This document shows positions 37,319 through 45,049 of a stretch of DNA of 64,000 nt, in pieces. This DNA comes from Elusimicrobiota bacterium (lineage in GTDB: Bacteria; Elusimicrobiota; Elusimicrobia; UBA1565; UBA9628): contig DAIDHI010000010.1 in NCBI GenBank assembly GCA_027452025.1, positions 1 through 64,000 on the forward strand. The letters run 5' to 3'. The translations under genes were made by a program, and so were the position numbers. The number at the start of each line of letters is the position of its first letter. Positions within the stretch are counted from its first letter, which is position 1. The notes beneath the pieces were generated by a model, which saw only the letters and a list, made by a program, of their open reading frames with translations, was not told the DNA's origin and did no database searches.

Positions 37319-38328
37319 CTGAGGAGGCGGTGCAGCTCGGGAATGCTGGCCGTGGCCGTGCCGAGCTTGCCGACGACGATGCCGGCCGCGTAGTTGGAGA
37401 CGGCCGCGGCGTGGCCGATCGGCGCGCCGCAGGCCAGCGCCAGCGTGAGTGTGGAGATGACGGTATCGCCCGCTCCGGTGACGTCGAAGACCTCCCGGGC
37501 CCGGGTCGGGATGTGACGCACGCGTCCTCCGTCTCGAAACAGGCTCATTCCGTCCGGTCCCCGGGTGATCAGCACGGATTCGCTGCGCAGGATCTTGAGG
37601 ATGTCTCGCCCCAGCCGCTCGATGGCGTCGACGCCGGCTTGTGGGGTGCGGCGCATCCCGGACCAGGCCTCGTGGAGATTGGGCGTGATGCAAGTGACCT
37701 GGCGATACCGCTTGAAGTGCTCGATCTTCGGATCGACGGTCACCGGGAGCCGCGCGCGGCGCGCCATGCCGATCGCCGTGCGCAGGACTCTGGGCGTGAG
37801 GACGCCCTTTCCGTAATCGGAGAGGATCAGCGCCTGAGCGTCCTTGAGCGCGGCCGTCAGCCGCGAGAGCAGCTTGTCCTCGAGCGCGGAATCGAGGGGC
37901 TCGGCCGTCTCGCGGTCGTAGCGCACGACCTGCTGGCGCTCGGCGATAACGCGGCACTTCTGGGAGGTCACGCGCCGCGGATCGAGGACGATCGGACCCG
38001 TGTCGATGCCCAGGCCCGAGAAGTGGGAGAGGAGCTCCTGGCCCGCGGGATCCTCTCCGACGACGCCGAGGATCGAGACGCGGGCCTTAAGCGCGGCCAG
38101 ATTGGCCGCCACGTTGCCCGCGCCGCCGGGGATGGAGGACTCCGCGGCCACGCGCACCACCGGCACGGGAGCCTCCGGCGAGATGCGGCCGACCGTGCCC
38201 CGGATGTACTGGTCGAGCATCAGGTCGCCGAGGACGAGGACGCGCTTGTCGGGGAAGGAGGAGACGAGCCGCCGCAGCTGCTTTCGCTCGGCCGAGCTCA
38301 ACATCGCGCCGTCCATACGGTCAGGCAC
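37315..38328 (-). CDS. D-glycero-beta-D-manno-heptose-7-phosphate kinase (HldE kinase domain / RfaE1)
   Basis: 337 residues from GTG 38328; ATG 38316 is an alternative. PfkB/ribokinase fold: [44 protein letters not shown], the anion hole and catalytic base [10 protein letters not shown] near the C terminus. It phosphorylates heptose-7-phosphate at C1 for ADP-heptose. The nucleotidyltransferase half of bifunctional HldE is absent, so it is the stand-alone HldA/RfaE1 form and a separate HldC is needed. A TATAAT overlaps the upstream stop codon, 5 nt before the GTG. Confidence 0.93.
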   Translation of the reverse strand: MPDRMDGAMLSSAERKQLRRLVSSFPDKRVLVLGDLMLDQYIRGTVGRISPEAPVPVVRVAAESSIPGGAGNVAANLAALKARVSILGVVGEDPAGQELLSHFSGLGIDTGPIVLDPRRVTSQKCRVIAERQQVVRYDRETAEPLDSALEDKLLSRLTAALKDAQALILSDYGKGVLTPRVLRTAIGMARRARLPVTVDPKIEHFKRYRQVTCITPNLHEAWSGMRRTPQAGVDAIERLGRDILKILRSESVLITRGPDGMSLFRDGGRVRHIPTRAREVFDVTGAGDTVISTLTLALACGAPIGHAAAVSNYAAGIVVGKLGTATASIPELHRLLR

Positions 38329-38333
38329 ACGCC

Positions 38334-38339
38334 ATTATA
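38334..38339 (-). promoter_or_regulatory. -10-like TATAAT overlapping the DUF3108 stop, ahead of the heptose kinase
   Basis: The perfect consensus hexamer on the minus strand contains the TAA stop of the DUF3108 gene and lies 5 nt before the GTG start. No good -35 at 16-18 nt. Could give an internal leaderless transcript for the kinase-kdsB-pyrG group. Confidence 0.4.
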
Positions 38340-39147
38340 ACATTTTCGTCAACTTAGCCGAGATATGCCCGAAAAAGACTTCGACCTTCATGAGGACGGG
38401 CGTGAGGCTCGGGTTTTGCGCGAGCCAAATCTGGAGCTTGCGGCCCTTCTGGATGAAGAGCCCTTCGTGGCGCAGGGCGGGTTCGAGCAGCAGGGCGTCG
38501 AAGCGCCCGGCGGGGACGCGGACCTTCCGGCTCTTGGCGACGCGCACGATCAGCGGCCAGTTCTGGCGCGTATTGACGTCCAGGATGACGCTCGCGCCTG
38601 GCCGCAGCTCGTCGCGGGTGCGGACGTAATAGAGGCTGGAGAGGACGTCTTGGACGTGCGCGGTCGTGGTGCCCGTCGCGAAGGTGAAGTTGCCGTCGCG
38701 GCCGGTGCGTTTGGCCAGGTAGGCGTGACGGGCGTGATCGTAGAGGACCCATTCGTCCCGGAAGAAATGGCCCTCGCGCAGTTTTTTGGAATATCCCAGC
38801 GATTCCAGGGTGCGCGCGTCGATCCACGACTCGTTGAGATCCCGGACCTTATAGAACGTGTCGCACCAGGCGTTGGAGACGGCGCGCGACACGACGTGGT
38901 AGGCGGCGCGGCCGTTGAAATCGACGATCTCCTTGACCTCGAGGGTCGCCTGACCCACGATGAACGGCCCCCAGGAGACCTGGAAGACGAGATCTTCCGG
39001 AAAGACCCGCAGCGGCTTGTAGCTCGGGGACATGGGCAACGCCTCGCCGACGAGCGCGTGCGGGTCGGAGATGGTGCTGGAGGACAGAGGCACGGAGAGC
39101 GCCGAGGACAAGCCGGCCGCCGCGAGAAGGACGGCCGGGGGAATCAA
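38335..39147 (-). CDS. DUF3108 family exported protein
   Basis: 270 residues from a TTG start that overlaps the lpxK stop (TTGA); no ATG or GTG gives a full-length product. N-terminal signal peptide (PPAVLLAAAGLSSALS). The mature part shows DUF3108 features: FPEDLVFQVSWGPFIVGQATLEV, AVSNAWCDTFYKVRDLNESWID, GNFTFATGTTTAHVQDVLSSLYYVR and KGRKLQIWLAQ. DUF3108 proteins are periplasmic beta-rich proteins of unknown role. Location within the LPS operon suggests an envelope function. Confidence 0.82.
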   Translation of the reverse strand: MIPPAVLLAAAGLSSALSVPLSSSTISDPHALVGEALPMSPSYKPLRVFPEDLVFQVSWGPFIVGQATLEVKEIVDFNGRAAYHVVSRAVSNAWCDTFYKVRDLNESWIDARTLESLGYSKKLREGHFFRDEWVLYDHARHAYLAKRTGRDGNFTFATGTTTAHVQDVLSSLYYVRTRDELRPGASVILDVNTRQNWPLIVRVAKSRKVRVPAGRFDALLLEPALRHEGLFIQKGRKLQIWLAQNPSLTPVLMKVEVFFGHISAKLTKML

Positions 39148-40259
39148 GCCTCCTCCAAGGCGTGCGCCGACTCCCCGGCCAAGGCGAGCAGCGTCTCGTT
39201 CCACGCGGTCTTGCCCTTGACGATATCGAGCTTGATGGCGAGCACGTAGACGGGGCCGGCCAGGACCGTTTCCCACTTGCGCGGAAACCGCGTGAAGTCC
39301 TTGAGCGTGGTGACGACCGGCAGCGTGCGGCGCAGGTGCTCGATGGAGCGCAGCTCCCCGAGGCGATAAGGATGGTGATCCGGATAGCGCCAGCGCTGCT
39401 TGACGGTCGCTCCGATCTTCGACAGCAGGCCCTCGAAGGAGCCGGGATCGGCGATGCCGGAGACGGCGACCACGCCGTGGCCGGCGATCGTGTCGAGCTT
39501 GAGCTTGCGCTGCTCGCGCACGTCGAGCAGGAAGTCGGCCTTGTGCGCGGATTCGAGGATCGGCGCCTTGGCGTTGACGCCGCGGATGCGCTTTCTGAGG
39601 ATCTCGAGCGCCTCCTCGTCGACCATGTCGACGTGGGTCAGCAGGATCATGTCGGCGCGGGCCAGGGTGGAAATCGGCTCGCGCAGGTTGCCCAGCGGCA
39701 GGACGTGCCCGCCTCCGAACGGGTCCGCGGCGTTGAGCAAGACGACGTCGAGGTCCCGCTTGAGCCTGAGGTGTTGGAAGCCGTCGTCGAGAATGACGAC
39801 GCGCGAATGATAAAACGTCACCGCCTGCTCGCCGGATTTGACGCGGTCGGGGCAGACCAGGATCGGGATGCCCTGTCCGGCCAGGGCCTGGTGCATCATC
39901 CACGGCTCGTCGCCGCAGCGCGACCAGTGGGGGACCTCTCCGTCGAGCAGCGTGACGACCTCGGCTTTCTTGAAGGCCCGGCCGTAGCCGCGGCTGAGGA
40001 TCGCCGTGGGAACCTTGCGTTTGGCGAGCGTTTGCGCGGCGAGGAGCACGGCCGGCGTCTTTCCAGTGCCTCCGGTCGTGATGTTGCCGATGCAGACGAC
40101 GCGCGCCGCCAGGCTTTTCGACTTGAGCCAGCCCCAGGAGTAGAATCGGCGCCTGGACAAGACGACGGCGGCGTAGACCATCGAGAAAAGCCACAGCAGC
40201 GCGCGGCCGGCGGACTTCTTCTTGAGCCGAGCGCGACGATGTTCCCAGTTGTTCTTCAT
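39144..40259 (-). CDS. lpxK: Tetraacyldisaccharide 4'-kinase
   Basis: Phosphorylates the lipid A precursor at the 4' position at the inner membrane. 371 residues from ATG 40259, which overlaps the upstream stop as ATGA. N-terminal membrane-association helix (ALLWLFSMVYAAVVL), P-loop NITTGGTGKTPAVLLAAQ, ILSRGYGRAF, GDEPWMMHQAL and ILDDGFQHLRLKRD carry the LpxK signatures, including the Asp-Gly-x-Gln-His catalytic motif. Length slightly above average. Confidence 0.95.
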   Translation of the reverse strand: MKNNWEHRRARLKKKSAGRALLWLFSMVYAAVVLSRRRFYSWGWLKSKSLAARVVCIGNITTGGTGKTPAVLLAAQTLAKRKVPTAILSRGYGRAFKKAEVVTLLDGEVPHWSRCGDEPWMMHQALAGQGIPILVCPDRVKSGEQAVTFYHSRVVILDDGFQHLRLKRDLDVVLLNAADPFGGGHVLPLGNLREPISTLARADMILLTHVDMVDEEALEILRKRIRGVNAKAPILESAHKADFLLDVREQRKLKLDTIAGHGVVAVSGIADPGSFEGLLSKIGATVKQRWRYPDHHPYRLGELRSIEHLRRTLPVVTTLKDFTRFPRKWETVLAGPVYVLAIKLDIVKGKTAWNETLLALAGESAHALEEA

Positions 40260-41266
40260 TGTGACTCCATCAGCCGGCTGGCGGCCTCGAACACGCGGCC
40301 GGCGGGCAGTCCGTCGAGGCATTCGAGGCGGTAGGGGCAGCGGTTGAGGCGGCAACCGATGCAAGGCAGCTCCTCCCTGCGCACGACGACATGGCGCGCG
40401 CACGGAGGGTTCCAGCTCGTCGGGTCGCTGCTGCCGTGCACGGTCACCGTCGGCACGCCGAGGGCCACGGCCATGTGCTTGGGGCCGTTGCAGTTGGTGA
40501 CCACGAGCCGGCAGCCGGAGAGCAGCTGCGCCGCTTCCTTGAGCGTGCGCGTCGGCGGCGTGGCCGAGGCCCCTTCGCCGATGGCCGAGGCGACCTCCTC
40601 GGCCAGAGGCCGTTCTCCGGGGCCCCAGAACACGAGCAGGCGGCAGCCGTAGCGCTTTCGCAGCATGCGGCCGAGTTCGGCGTAGGAAGCCGCCGGCCAG
40701 CGGCGCGTCGGCTTGCGCGAGGCGGGCACGAGGCCGATCACGTTGTCGCGTGCCGCCGGGCCCGTCAGATAGAGCTTGGGCAGGAAGTCCGCGCCGTCGG
40801 AGGGCACGCCCAGGGGCGCGAGCATGAGGATCTTTTCCAGCGCGTTGTAGACGGGCTTTTCGGGCTGCGGGAGGAGCCGATTGTAGGCCCAGCGGTGGGA
40901 GACGCGCTGCGGTCCCGCGCGGACGGCGGCCCCGCTTGCGCCCGTCAGCAGGGCGCTGCGCGGGTTTCCCAAGAGATCGATGACCCAGTCGTAGCGTCGC
41001 GCGCGGACCTTGGCGGCCCAGCGCAGCGACGACAGCAGCCCTCGGCCATCGTAGATCCAGACGCCCGCGTGCGGGTTGCCCTCGAGCGCCTGCGCGCCCG
41101 GCGCCTCGACCAGGATGTCGAGCCGCGCCTCGGGATAGCGGCGCTTGAGGGCGGCCAGCGCCGGCGTGATGAGGATCACATCGCCGATGCGGCGCAGCTG
41201 GATGACCAGGATCGCGTTGGGTGTCAGACGTTGACTTGTTGACTTCTCAACGATCGGTTCGGTCAT
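40256..41266 (-). CDS. GT9 heptosyltransferase-type enzyme with element-derived N terminus
   Basis: 336 residues. The GT9 fold is clear: ILVIQLRRIGDVILITPALAALKRRYP at the N terminus and the C-terminal donor region (PTVTVHGSSDPTSWNPP), with a Cys-rich end PCIGCRLNRCP. Such enzymes add heptose to the LPS inner core. The first 16 or so residues (MTEPIVEKSTSQRLTP) are encoded by the loop and one arm of the palindromic element at 41219-41293. The conserved GT9 start normally begins almost directly at the ILVIQ strand. No other start codon lies between the element and this strand. lpxK overlaps its stop. Confidence 0.85.
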   Translation of the reverse strand: MTEPIVEKSTSQRLTPNAILVIQLRRIGDVILITPALAALKRRYPEARLDILVEAPGAQALEGNPHAGVWIYDGRGLLSSLRWAAKVRARRYDWVIDLLGNPRSALLTGASGAAVRAGPQRVSHRWAYNRLLPQPEKPVYNALEKILMLAPLGVPSDGADFLPKLYLTGPAARDNVIGLVPASRKPTRRWPAASYAELGRMLRKRYGCRLLVFWGPGERPLAEEVASAIGEGASATPPTRTLKEAAQLLSGCRLVVTNCNGPKHMAVALGVPTVTVHGSSDPTSWNPPCARHVVVRREELPCIGCRLNRCPYRLECLDGLPAGRVFEAASRLMESQ

Positions 41267-41293
41267 AAGTCAACAAGTCAACGTCTGACACCC
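41219..41293. repeat. Palindromic element, copy 2 (27-bp perfect arms), fused to a GT9 gene start
   Basis: Arms 41219-41245 and 41267-41293 are perfect reverse complements around a 21-nt loop. The outer end reads GGGTGTCAGACG, and the arm contains a direct GTTGACTT-GTTGACTT repeat. Copy 1 has a matching layout: GGTGYCWGRC end and a twofold TTRAC unit. The element exactly fills the space between the deacetylase stop (41295) and the body of the GT9 gene. It provides that gene's ATG (41264-41266) at the inner edge of its right arm. Confidence 0.85.
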
Positions 41294-41294
41294 G

Positions 41295-42110
41295 TCAGAG
41301 TCTTGCCCGTCCCCGGGTCAGGTTGAGGTAGAGGTCGAGCATGAAGTCGTCGCCGCGCACGTAGAGCCGCCGGATCGCGCCCATCTCCGGCTTCCAGGCC
41401 GCGGGGGAGATCCCCTGCCGGAAGGCGAAGTCGAAGAAGTAGCCCGCGTCTCGCGCCGCTTGCCGGACCTGCGGCACGAAGGCGCCGGCGCCGTAAGGAT
41501 AGGCGAAGCCAACCATCTCGCGGCCCAGCTTTTCTTCCAGGCGCTTCTTGCTCTCGACGAGCTCCCAGCGGACGTCTTCCGCGGGGATCGCGGCGAGGTT
41601 GCGATGGCGCATCGTGTGCGAGCCCATCTCCATGACGCCGCCCTCCTGCATCTCGCGGATCTGGGCCCAAGTCAGCATCGGCACGTGGCGTTCCGTCGCC
41701 GGGTCGTGCCAGGCGTTGTGGCCGTCCATCATCTCGTAGACGAGAAAGATGTTGCCCTTCATCCCGAGTTCCTTGAGGATCGGATAGGCTTCCGTGTAGT
41801 TGTTGGCGTAGCCGTCATCGAAAGTCACGAGCACCGGCTTTTGCGGCAGCGGCGTCTTCGCGATCAGGGAATCTCGCCATTGGCTGAACGTGATCGTGGT
41901 GTAGCCTCGCTTCTTGAGATACTCCATCTGGCGGCGAAACTGCGAGGTCTTTACCCACAGGGCCTTGAGGCGCGAGCCCTCGGGATAATCGCCCACCTTG
42001 TGGTAGACCAGGACGGGCATTCCGCCCGAAATCTTGCGGCGCCACCAGTTCCAGCGTCCGCTGGCTCCGGCGGCGACGGCGAAAGCGGCGGCTGAGGCGG
42101 CGGCGATCAC
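41295..42110 (-). CDS. Polysaccharide deacetylase (NodB domain), membrane-anchored
   Basis: 271 residues from GTG 42110, overlapping the GT2 stop. The N-terminal hydrophobic anchor is VIAAASAAAFAVAAGAS. NodB-type carbohydrate esterase 4 motifs are complete: LVTFDDGYANN (catalytic and metal Asp pair), MGSHTMRHRNL (metal His-x3-His), VGFAYPYGAG and the C-terminal region. It probably removes N-acetyl groups from a surface glycan. Its place between core glycosyltransferases suggests LPS core or a linked polymer as substrate. Confidence 0.88.
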   Translation of the reverse strand: MIAAASAAAFAVAAGASGRWNWWRRKISGGMPVLVYHKVGDYPEGSRLKALWVKTSQFRRQMEYLKKRGYTTITFSQWRDSLIAKTPLPQKPVLVTFDDGYANNYTEAYPILKELGMKGNIFLVYEMMDGHNAWHDPATERHVPMLTWAQIREMQEGGVMEMGSHTMRHRNLAAIPAEDVRWELVESKKRLEEKLGREMVGFAYPYGAGAFVPQVRQAARDAGYFFDFAFRQGISPAAWKPEMGAIRRLYVRGDDFMLDLYLNLTRGRARL

Positions 42111-42865
42111 CCTGGGCGCTCCAACCTTTTCAGTTTGGCATATTTGAGCCAGCTGTGCCACGCGGCCAGCCGCGCCCACGTCAGCCCCGGGCCGCCGTCG
42201 AGGACTCCGAGCTTGACGAAGGCGCGCACGCCGAACTCCCAGGGGCCGATGAGATAGTGCCAAGGGCGGAAACGCCGGCCCGCCGCGAAGCGTTTTTGCG
42301 CCGCCAGGTCCGTATAGCGCTCCAGCTTGCCCATGTAGTCGGCGATGTCGTGGTAGGGCTGGTGCAGGACGCGTCCCGGCCCGCGGTAGCGCTCGACGCG
42401 CCCCTCCACGGCCGCTCCCTCGTGGACGTATCCTCCGGAAAAGCGGGCCTTCTCGCGTTTAAAGAGCCTGACGTGGCGCTCGCCGCCGAGGCCGCCGAAG
42501 CGCAGGTCGCGGCCGAGGAAGCGCACTCGGAAGGGCAAGGACCAGGCGTCGACGCCGGGCTGCCCCAGCAAGGCGGGAAGATCGCGCCGCAGCCCTTCGT
42601 CGAGGCGTTCGTCGGCGTCGATCCAGAGGACCCAGTCCTTGACGCACAGTTCCAGGGCGGCCTGGCGCTGCGCGGCGTAGTCGTCGAAGACTCGCCGCGC
42701 CGTCCTGGCTCCGGCACGGCGGGCGACTTCCTCCGTCTTGTCGGCGGTGGCGGCGTCGACCAGCACGACGGCTTCGTCGACGACGCCCCGCAGGGACTCC
42801 AGGCAGCCCGGCAGGTCCCGTTCCTCGTCCTTGGCGATGATGAGAGCGCTAAGCGACGGCGCCAT
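42107..42865 (-). CDS. GT2 family glycosyltransferase (LPS core, WaaE/KdtX-like)
   Basis: 252 residues. The GT-A core starts SLSALIIAKDEERDLPGCLESL, then VLVDAATADKTEEVARR, the DxD-type metal site WVLWIDADERLDEGL, RLFKREKARFSGGYVHEG and FVKLGVLDGGPGLTWA. This set is typical of the small WaaE-like enzymes that add glucose to inner-core heptose. It overlaps the upstream GT4 gene by 17 nt. Confidence 0.88.
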   Translation of the reverse strand: MAPSLSALIIAKDEERDLPGCLESLRGVVDEAVVLVDAATADKTEEVARRAGARTARRVFDDYAAQRQAALELCVKDWVLWIDADERLDEGLRRDLPALLGQPGVDAWSLPFRVRFLGRDLRFGGLGGERHVRLFKREKARFSGGYVHEGAAVEGRVERYRGPGRVLHQPYHDIADYMGKLERYTDLAAQKRFAAGRRFRPWHYLIGPWEFGVRAFVKLGVLDGGPGLTWARLAAWHSWLKYAKLKRLERPG

Positions 42866-43991
42866 AGACGCCCTCCATGCGCGCGGCCAGGCGCTCGAGG
42901 CCGAAGCGCCCTAGGTTTTCCAGCGCCGCTGCCGACAAGCGCGCGCGCAGCGCCGCGTCGCCCTCCAGACGCAGGAGATTGCCGGCCAGCGCCTCGGCAT
43001 CGCGCGGCGAGGACAAGAGGCCCGTGCGGGCGTCCTCGACGATCTCCGGGATGCCGCCGGCCGAGGTCGCGGCGATGGGCACGCCGCAGGCGGCGGCTTC
43101 CAGCAGCACGCTGCCCATGCCCTCGCCCCACGAGGAGAGAGCGAAGGCGTCGATCGCCTTAAGCAGCGCGGAAGGCTCGCGCTGGCCGAGGAAGAGGATG
43201 CGCTCGCCCAGGCCCATCTTGCGCACGCTGGCGATCAGGCGCGGGCCCTCGGGGCCCTCGCCGGCGATGAAAAAGCGCGCCTGCGGCCGCTTGAGCAGGA
43301 CGATGAGCGCGGCGGCGACGAGCGTGTCGTGGTCCTTGTGGGGCACCAGCGCCGCGAGATTTCCGACCCAGAAGCCGTCCTCGGGAAGGTCCCATTCGGC
43401 GCAGAGCGCGCGCCGGGCCTCGAGCCGCTGCCGCGTCGACGGCCTGGCAAAGCGCGCGGCGTCGAGCCCGGCCCAGGCGCATTCGCGCTCTCCCGAGGGG
43501 AAGGCGTCGGGCACCACCTCGACTTTGCCGTCGCCCAGGCCGTCTTGGGCGAGCACGCGGGCGATGGCCTGCGAGACCGCGACGACGCGTCCGGCCGAGT
43601 CGTATTTGAGCCGCCGCGAAAGGCCGCCGCGCAGGGGAAAGTCGACGCGCCGATGGGCGACGAACGGCGCGCCGCCGAGCGCGCGGCAAAGGGCCGCGGC
43701 CGCCGCGGCGTGGGCGGTGTGAGCGTGGACGACGGGCCGCCGCGCCGCGCGGCAGAGTACGCGCAGGCGCCAGGCGGTGACCGGGTCCCACTCGCCCCAG
43801 AAGGGAGCGAAGGCGGTCTCAAGGCCTGCCGCCGCCGCCTCGCCGGCCAGGGGCGAGCCGCGGCGACAGACGACGACGTTGCGGTGGCCGCGGGCGCGCA
43901 GGGCGCAGGCTAGATAAAGCAGCTGCCGCTCGCCGCCGCGCAGGCCGCGCTCGCCGTCGACGTGAAGGACGTCGAAGGGCGCCAAGCTCAT
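42849..43991 (-). CDS. GT4 family glycosyltransferase
   Basis: 380 residues from ATG 43991. GT-B fold: N-terminal FDVLHVDGERGLRGGERQLLYL with the acceptor-side Gly loop, VVAVSQAIARVL, then the donor domain with VGNLAALVPHKDHDTLVAAA, FFIAGEGPEG and the E(x)7E motif in LSSWGEGMGSVLLEAAACG. Probably adds a sugar to the LPS core or another surface glycan. It is coupled to the next GT4 gene by a 4-nt overlap. Confidence 0.88.
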   Translation of the reverse strand: MSLAPFDVLHVDGERGLRGGERQLLYLACALRARGHRNVVVCRRGSPLAGEAAAAGLETAFAPFWGEWDPVTAWRLRVLCRAARRPVVHAHTAHAAAAAALCRALGGAPFVAHRRVDFPLRGGLSRRLKYDSAGRVVAVSQAIARVLAQDGLGDGKVEVVPDAFPSGERECAWAGLDAARFARPSTRQRLEARRALCAEWDLPEDGFWVGNLAALVPHKDHDTLVAAALIVLLKRPQARFFIAGEGPEGPRLIASVRKMGLGERILFLGQREPSALLKAIDAFALSSWGEGMGSVLLEAAACGVPIAATSAGGIPEIVEDARTGLLSSPRDAEALAGNLLRLEGDAALRARLSAAALENLGRFGLERLAARMEGVYGAVA

Positions 43992-45049
43992 GCGGCCGCG
44001 CCCGCCGGCCGCGCCGCGGGCACCCCCTGATACACCGCTTCCGTGGAGCGGACGAAGGCCTCCAGAGTGAAGCGCTCGTCGTAGCGCGCGCGCGCGCGCG
44101 CGGCTAGGCGCGCCGCCGTGTCCGGGTCCTGGAGCAGCCGGGCCAAGGCGCCGGCGAGCGCGTCCGGATCGCCGGGCGCGACCAGCAGGCCGGTCTTGCC
44201 GTGCTCGACGACGTCGGGCAGGCCTCCCACCGCGCTCGCGACCACCGGCCGGCCCGAGGCCATCCACTCAAGCGCGGCGCGCGACACGGCCTCGGAGCCC
44301 AAGGACGGCACGCAGCCGACGCGGCAGGACGCGAGGAAGGGCCCGGGGTCGGCCACGCGGCCGAGGACCTCGTAGGAGCCCGGGCAAAGGCGCGAGCGCG
44401 CCATGCCGCGAATCGCCTCCGCAAGCCGTCCGGAGCCGGCGAAGCGCAGGCGCACGGGCGCGCCGCGCGCCTGCACGCGCGCCGCGGCGTCGATGAGGAT
44501 CTCGTGGCCCTTGACCGGGTCCAGGCGGCCCAAGAGCCCGACCACGGGCTCCTGCGGCAAAGCCGCGGGAGGGCCGGGCTGGGCGGCGACGCCCTGCAGC
44601 ACCACCTCCACGCGCGCGCCGGGGAAGGCCCGGCGCAGGTGCGCGGCGATGGCGCTGTTGGCGGCGACGTAGGCATCGGTGCGCCGCGACAGGGCTCGGG
44701 CGAGGGCGTGGCCGCGCGGCAGGCGCGCGTCGGCGCACGTGCGCACCAGGCGCGCGGTCGAGCCCGCGGCCAGGGCGGCGGCAAGGGAGTGGCTGGAGCC
44801 TGTGTGGGCGACCAGGACCTCGAAGCGGCCCTGCCGCACGACGCGACGCAGAAAAGGCAGCGACAGCCAGGGATGGAGGACTTCGCGGGTCTTGAGCCCG
44901 GCGGCGCGCGCCTGGGCCGCGGCGGGCGAGCCGGTGCGCCCGAAGAAGCCGATCGAGTGGCCTCGGGCGGCCAGCCCGGCGGCGAGCGTCACGGCGTAAT
45001 GGGCGATGCCCGAATCCCAGGGCTCGTCGTGAAGGTGGAGAATCCTCAT
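43988..45049 (-). CDS. GT4 family glycosyltransferase
   Basis: 353 residues from ATG 45049. MRILHLHDEPWDSGIAHYAVTL opens the acceptor domain, then YVAANSAIAAHL. The donor domain has VVGLLGRLDPVKGHEILIDA, LRFAGSGRLAEAI and SEAVSRAALEWMASGRPVVA, a variant of the E(x)7E motif. The C-terminal tail is Ala/Pro-rich. It overlaps the GT9 fusion stop and the next GT4 start by 4 nt, so the three are made together. Confidence 0.86.
   Translation of the reverse strand: MRILHLHDEPWDSGIAHYAVTLAAGLAARGHSIGFFGRTGSPAAAQARAAGLKTREVLHPWLSLPFLRRVVRQGRFEVLVAHTGSSHSLAAALAAGSTARLVRTCADARLPRGHALARALSRRTDAYVAANSAIAAHLRRAFPGARVEVVLQGVAAQPGPPAALPQEPVVGLLGRLDPVKGHEILIDAAARVQARGAPVRLRFAGSGRLAEAIRGMARSRLCPGSYEVLGRVADPGPFLASCRVGCVPSLGSEAVSRAALEWMASGRPVVASAVGGLPDVVEHGKTGLLVAPGDPDALAGALARLLQDPDTAARLAARARARYDERFTLEAFVRSTEAVYQGVPAARPAGAAA

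Noticed and set aside
37315-38328. Bifunctional HldE
   Set aside because: Only the PfkB kinase domain is present; the gene ends before any cytidylyltransferase-like HxGH motif.
41295-42263. Longer form of the polysaccharide deacetylase starting at 42263
   Set aside because: The extra N terminus overlaps the GT2 gene, has no family match and is Arg/Pro-rich shadow sequence; GTG 42110 gives a proper membrane anchor and a GTGA overlap.
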